Below, one piece after another: positions 14,896-15,549 of a DNA stretch of 15,549 bases. This DNA is from Lentzea sp. (GTDB lineage: Bacteria > Actinomycetota > Actinomycetes > Mycobacteriales > Pseudonocardiaceae). Below the pieces are notes generated by a model. It did no database searches, was not told where the DNA came from, and saw nothing but the letters and a program-made list of their open reading frames with translations. The DNA lies in the NCBI GenBank assembly GCA_030146905.1, contig JASLAV010000052.1, forward strand, positions 1-15,549, in the 5' to 3' direction. Numbering within the stretch: the stretch's first letter is position 1; the number at the start of each line of letters is the position of its first letter. A program made the translations under genes and the position numbers.

Positions 14896-15518
14896 CGGGT
14901 GACCGCCGTGGCGGCCGGTACGAACACGTGGTCGATGTGGATGCCGGCCCAGCGGGGCAGACTCGCGGGGAACGTGGCCACCAGGCCCTGGCCCGTCCCG
15001 TCGGCGGCGCTGCGGCAGGGGCCCACGAGCTCCTGCAGGCGGGCGTGGTCGGCGGTGGCGTTGAAGTCGCCCGCGATGATCGGGGCGACAGGCCCGTGGG
15101 CCCAGCGGGCCAGATGGCTGACGTCCGAGCGCCAGGAGCGCACTCCGGCGACGGTGTCCGGGGGAGCGGTGTGCGCGGCGATGAGACTGCGCCGCCCGAG
15201 GACGCCACCGGTGGCGCGCAGGTGGCGGTAGTACAGTTCCGGGCCGGACTTCACGTCGATGTCGCCCGCCCGCGGCCCGGCGAGCAACACGACGCCGGCG
15301 CCGTCAACCTCACCCGGCTGGATCGACACCCAGGCGCGGTAGCCCATTCCGCCGATCAGCGGCATGAGCTTGTCGCGGAAGTCCCAGCCGGCCTCCGAAA
15401 GCGCGACGAAGTCAGGACGGGCGCGTTCGATCAGCGTGGCGAGAGCACTGGTGTCAGCCCGGCCGTGCAGCACGTCCGACGCGAGGATCGTCAGGTCGTC
15501 GACGCGCGCGGCGGCCAT
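14823..15518 (-). CDS. Endonuclease/exonuclease/phosphatase (EEP) family protein
   Basis: A protein of 231 residues from ATG 15518, of the metal-dependent EEP superfamily (DNase I/AP-endonuclease/sphingomyelinase fold). Landmarks: LASDVLHGRAD (12-22), ALSEAG with E42, IAAHTAPP with H116, IIAGDFNATADH with D151 and N153, GIHIDHVFVP with D196/H197, and GSDHRAIL with D218/H219. The first motif usually has Asn (as in T-x-N-V-x-x-G); here it is Asp15. Secondary actinomycete EEP proteins of this type often have membrane spans before the catalytic domain. None is seen here, and the frame stays open upstream to the window edge, so the start at 15518 is provisional and the gene may be longer. It converges with the ccr operon, 28 bases separating the stops. 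It is probably ordinary flanking-genome content rather than part of the cluster. Confidence 0.8.
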   Translation of the reverse strand: MAAARVDDLTILASDVLHGRADTSALATLIERARPDFVALSEAGWDFRDKLMPLIGGMGYRAWVSIQPGEVDGAGVVLLAGPRAGDIDVKSGPELYYRHLRATGGVLGRRSLIAAHTAPPDTVAGVRSWRSDVSHLARWAHGPVAPIIAGDFNATADHARLQELVGPCRSAADGTGQGLVATFPASLPRWAGIHIDHVFVPAATAVTRYEIVDVAGSDHRAILTKIRLPAA

Positions 15519-15549
15519 CGGGCGGCGGCGACCTGACGATCCTCGCGTC
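15478..15549. repeat. Perfect 21-base inverted repeat with 30-base spacer at the window end
   Basis: Positions 15478-15498 are the exact reverse complement of 15529-15549, with 30 bases between. The spacer carries the proposed EEP start codon. The outer arm ends exactly at the last base of the window, so the repeat may continue. It could be a real cruciform or operator around the EEP start, an insertion scar, or a fold-back artefact at a contig end. Confidence 0.75.

Noticed and set aside
12215..15208. 997-residue open frame on the minus strand
   Set aside because: It runs antisense through the C/carrier, blmB and ccr genes, is low-complexity Arg/His/Gly/Ala, and shows no domain. It is a typical high-GC shadow frame.
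1..15549. CRISPR array, tRNA, rRNA, insertion sequence or transposase
   Set aside because: There are no regularly spaced repeats, no cloverleaf candidate, no transposase-like protein and no flanking direct repeats that I could find.

Overview
The window is very GC-rich, with strong third-position G/C bias, frequent GTG starts and tightly overlapping genes. It reads as an actinomycete chromosome. I cannot settle the genus; the EEP gene and general style would fit Pseudonocardiales-type organisms as well as Streptomyces. I noticed no in-frame TTA codon in the genes I call.

Positions 1-13360 look like one long forward operon of a secondary-metabolite cluster. The best identity anchor is at 12482-13360. 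It is a 292-residue GNAT enzyme whose C-terminal half is glyoxalase/bleomycin-resistance-like, and it matches the layout and many signature stretches I remember of the bleomycin N-acetyltransferase BlmB (BAT). Upstream lies a coupled sugar cassette that matches the BlmE/BlmD/BlmC set used to make and attach the carbamoylated disaccharide of bleomycins: a GT9 glycosyltransferase, an O-carbamoyltransferase, and a fused PfkB-type sugar kinase/nucleotidylyltransferase. The most economical reading is a bleomycin/phleomycin/tallysomycin/zorbamycin-family glycopeptide cluster, seen at its tailoring, resistance and export end. The NRPS/PKS megasynthases must lie outside the window.

Layout: a 5'-truncated SyrP-like Fe/2-oxoglutarate oxygenase (1-740); an MbtH protein with an unexplained C-terminal domain (833-1420); the sugar cassette (1457-5717); a first Asp/Asn beta-hydroxylase-like oxygenase (5722-6639); an ABC exporter half-transporter (6636-8489); an ankyrin protein with an unknown tail (8479-9078); a DUF5990-like small protein (9071-9484); a second Asp/Asn beta-hydroxylase-like oxygenase (9481-10467); a free-standing condensation protein that keeps what looks like the stump of an adenylation domain plus a carrier domain (10464-12482); and BlmB (12482-13360). 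Nearly all of these overlap by 1-11 bases or sit a few bases apart, so they are probably co-transcribed and translationally coupled.

After a 78-base gap comes a complete crotonyl-CoA carboxylase/reductase (13439-14794), which bleomycin itself would not obviously need. Its stop codon overlaps a well-formed GTG start that runs only 34 codons into the tail of a convergent EEP-family nuclease/phosphatase gene (15518-14823, minus strand). This looks like a cut-off cluster edge. A perfect 21-base inverted repeat spans the start of the EEP gene and touches the end of the window.

How the genes would work together: MbtH supports NRPS adenylation domains outside the window. The C/carrier protein and three Fe(II)/2OG oxygenases handle peptide assembly and beta-hydroxylation. 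The BlmC/D/E set activates, carbamoylates and transfers sugar. The ABC protein exports, and BlmB acetylates and so inactivates intracellular product. The ankyrin and DUF5990 proteins have no role I can assign.
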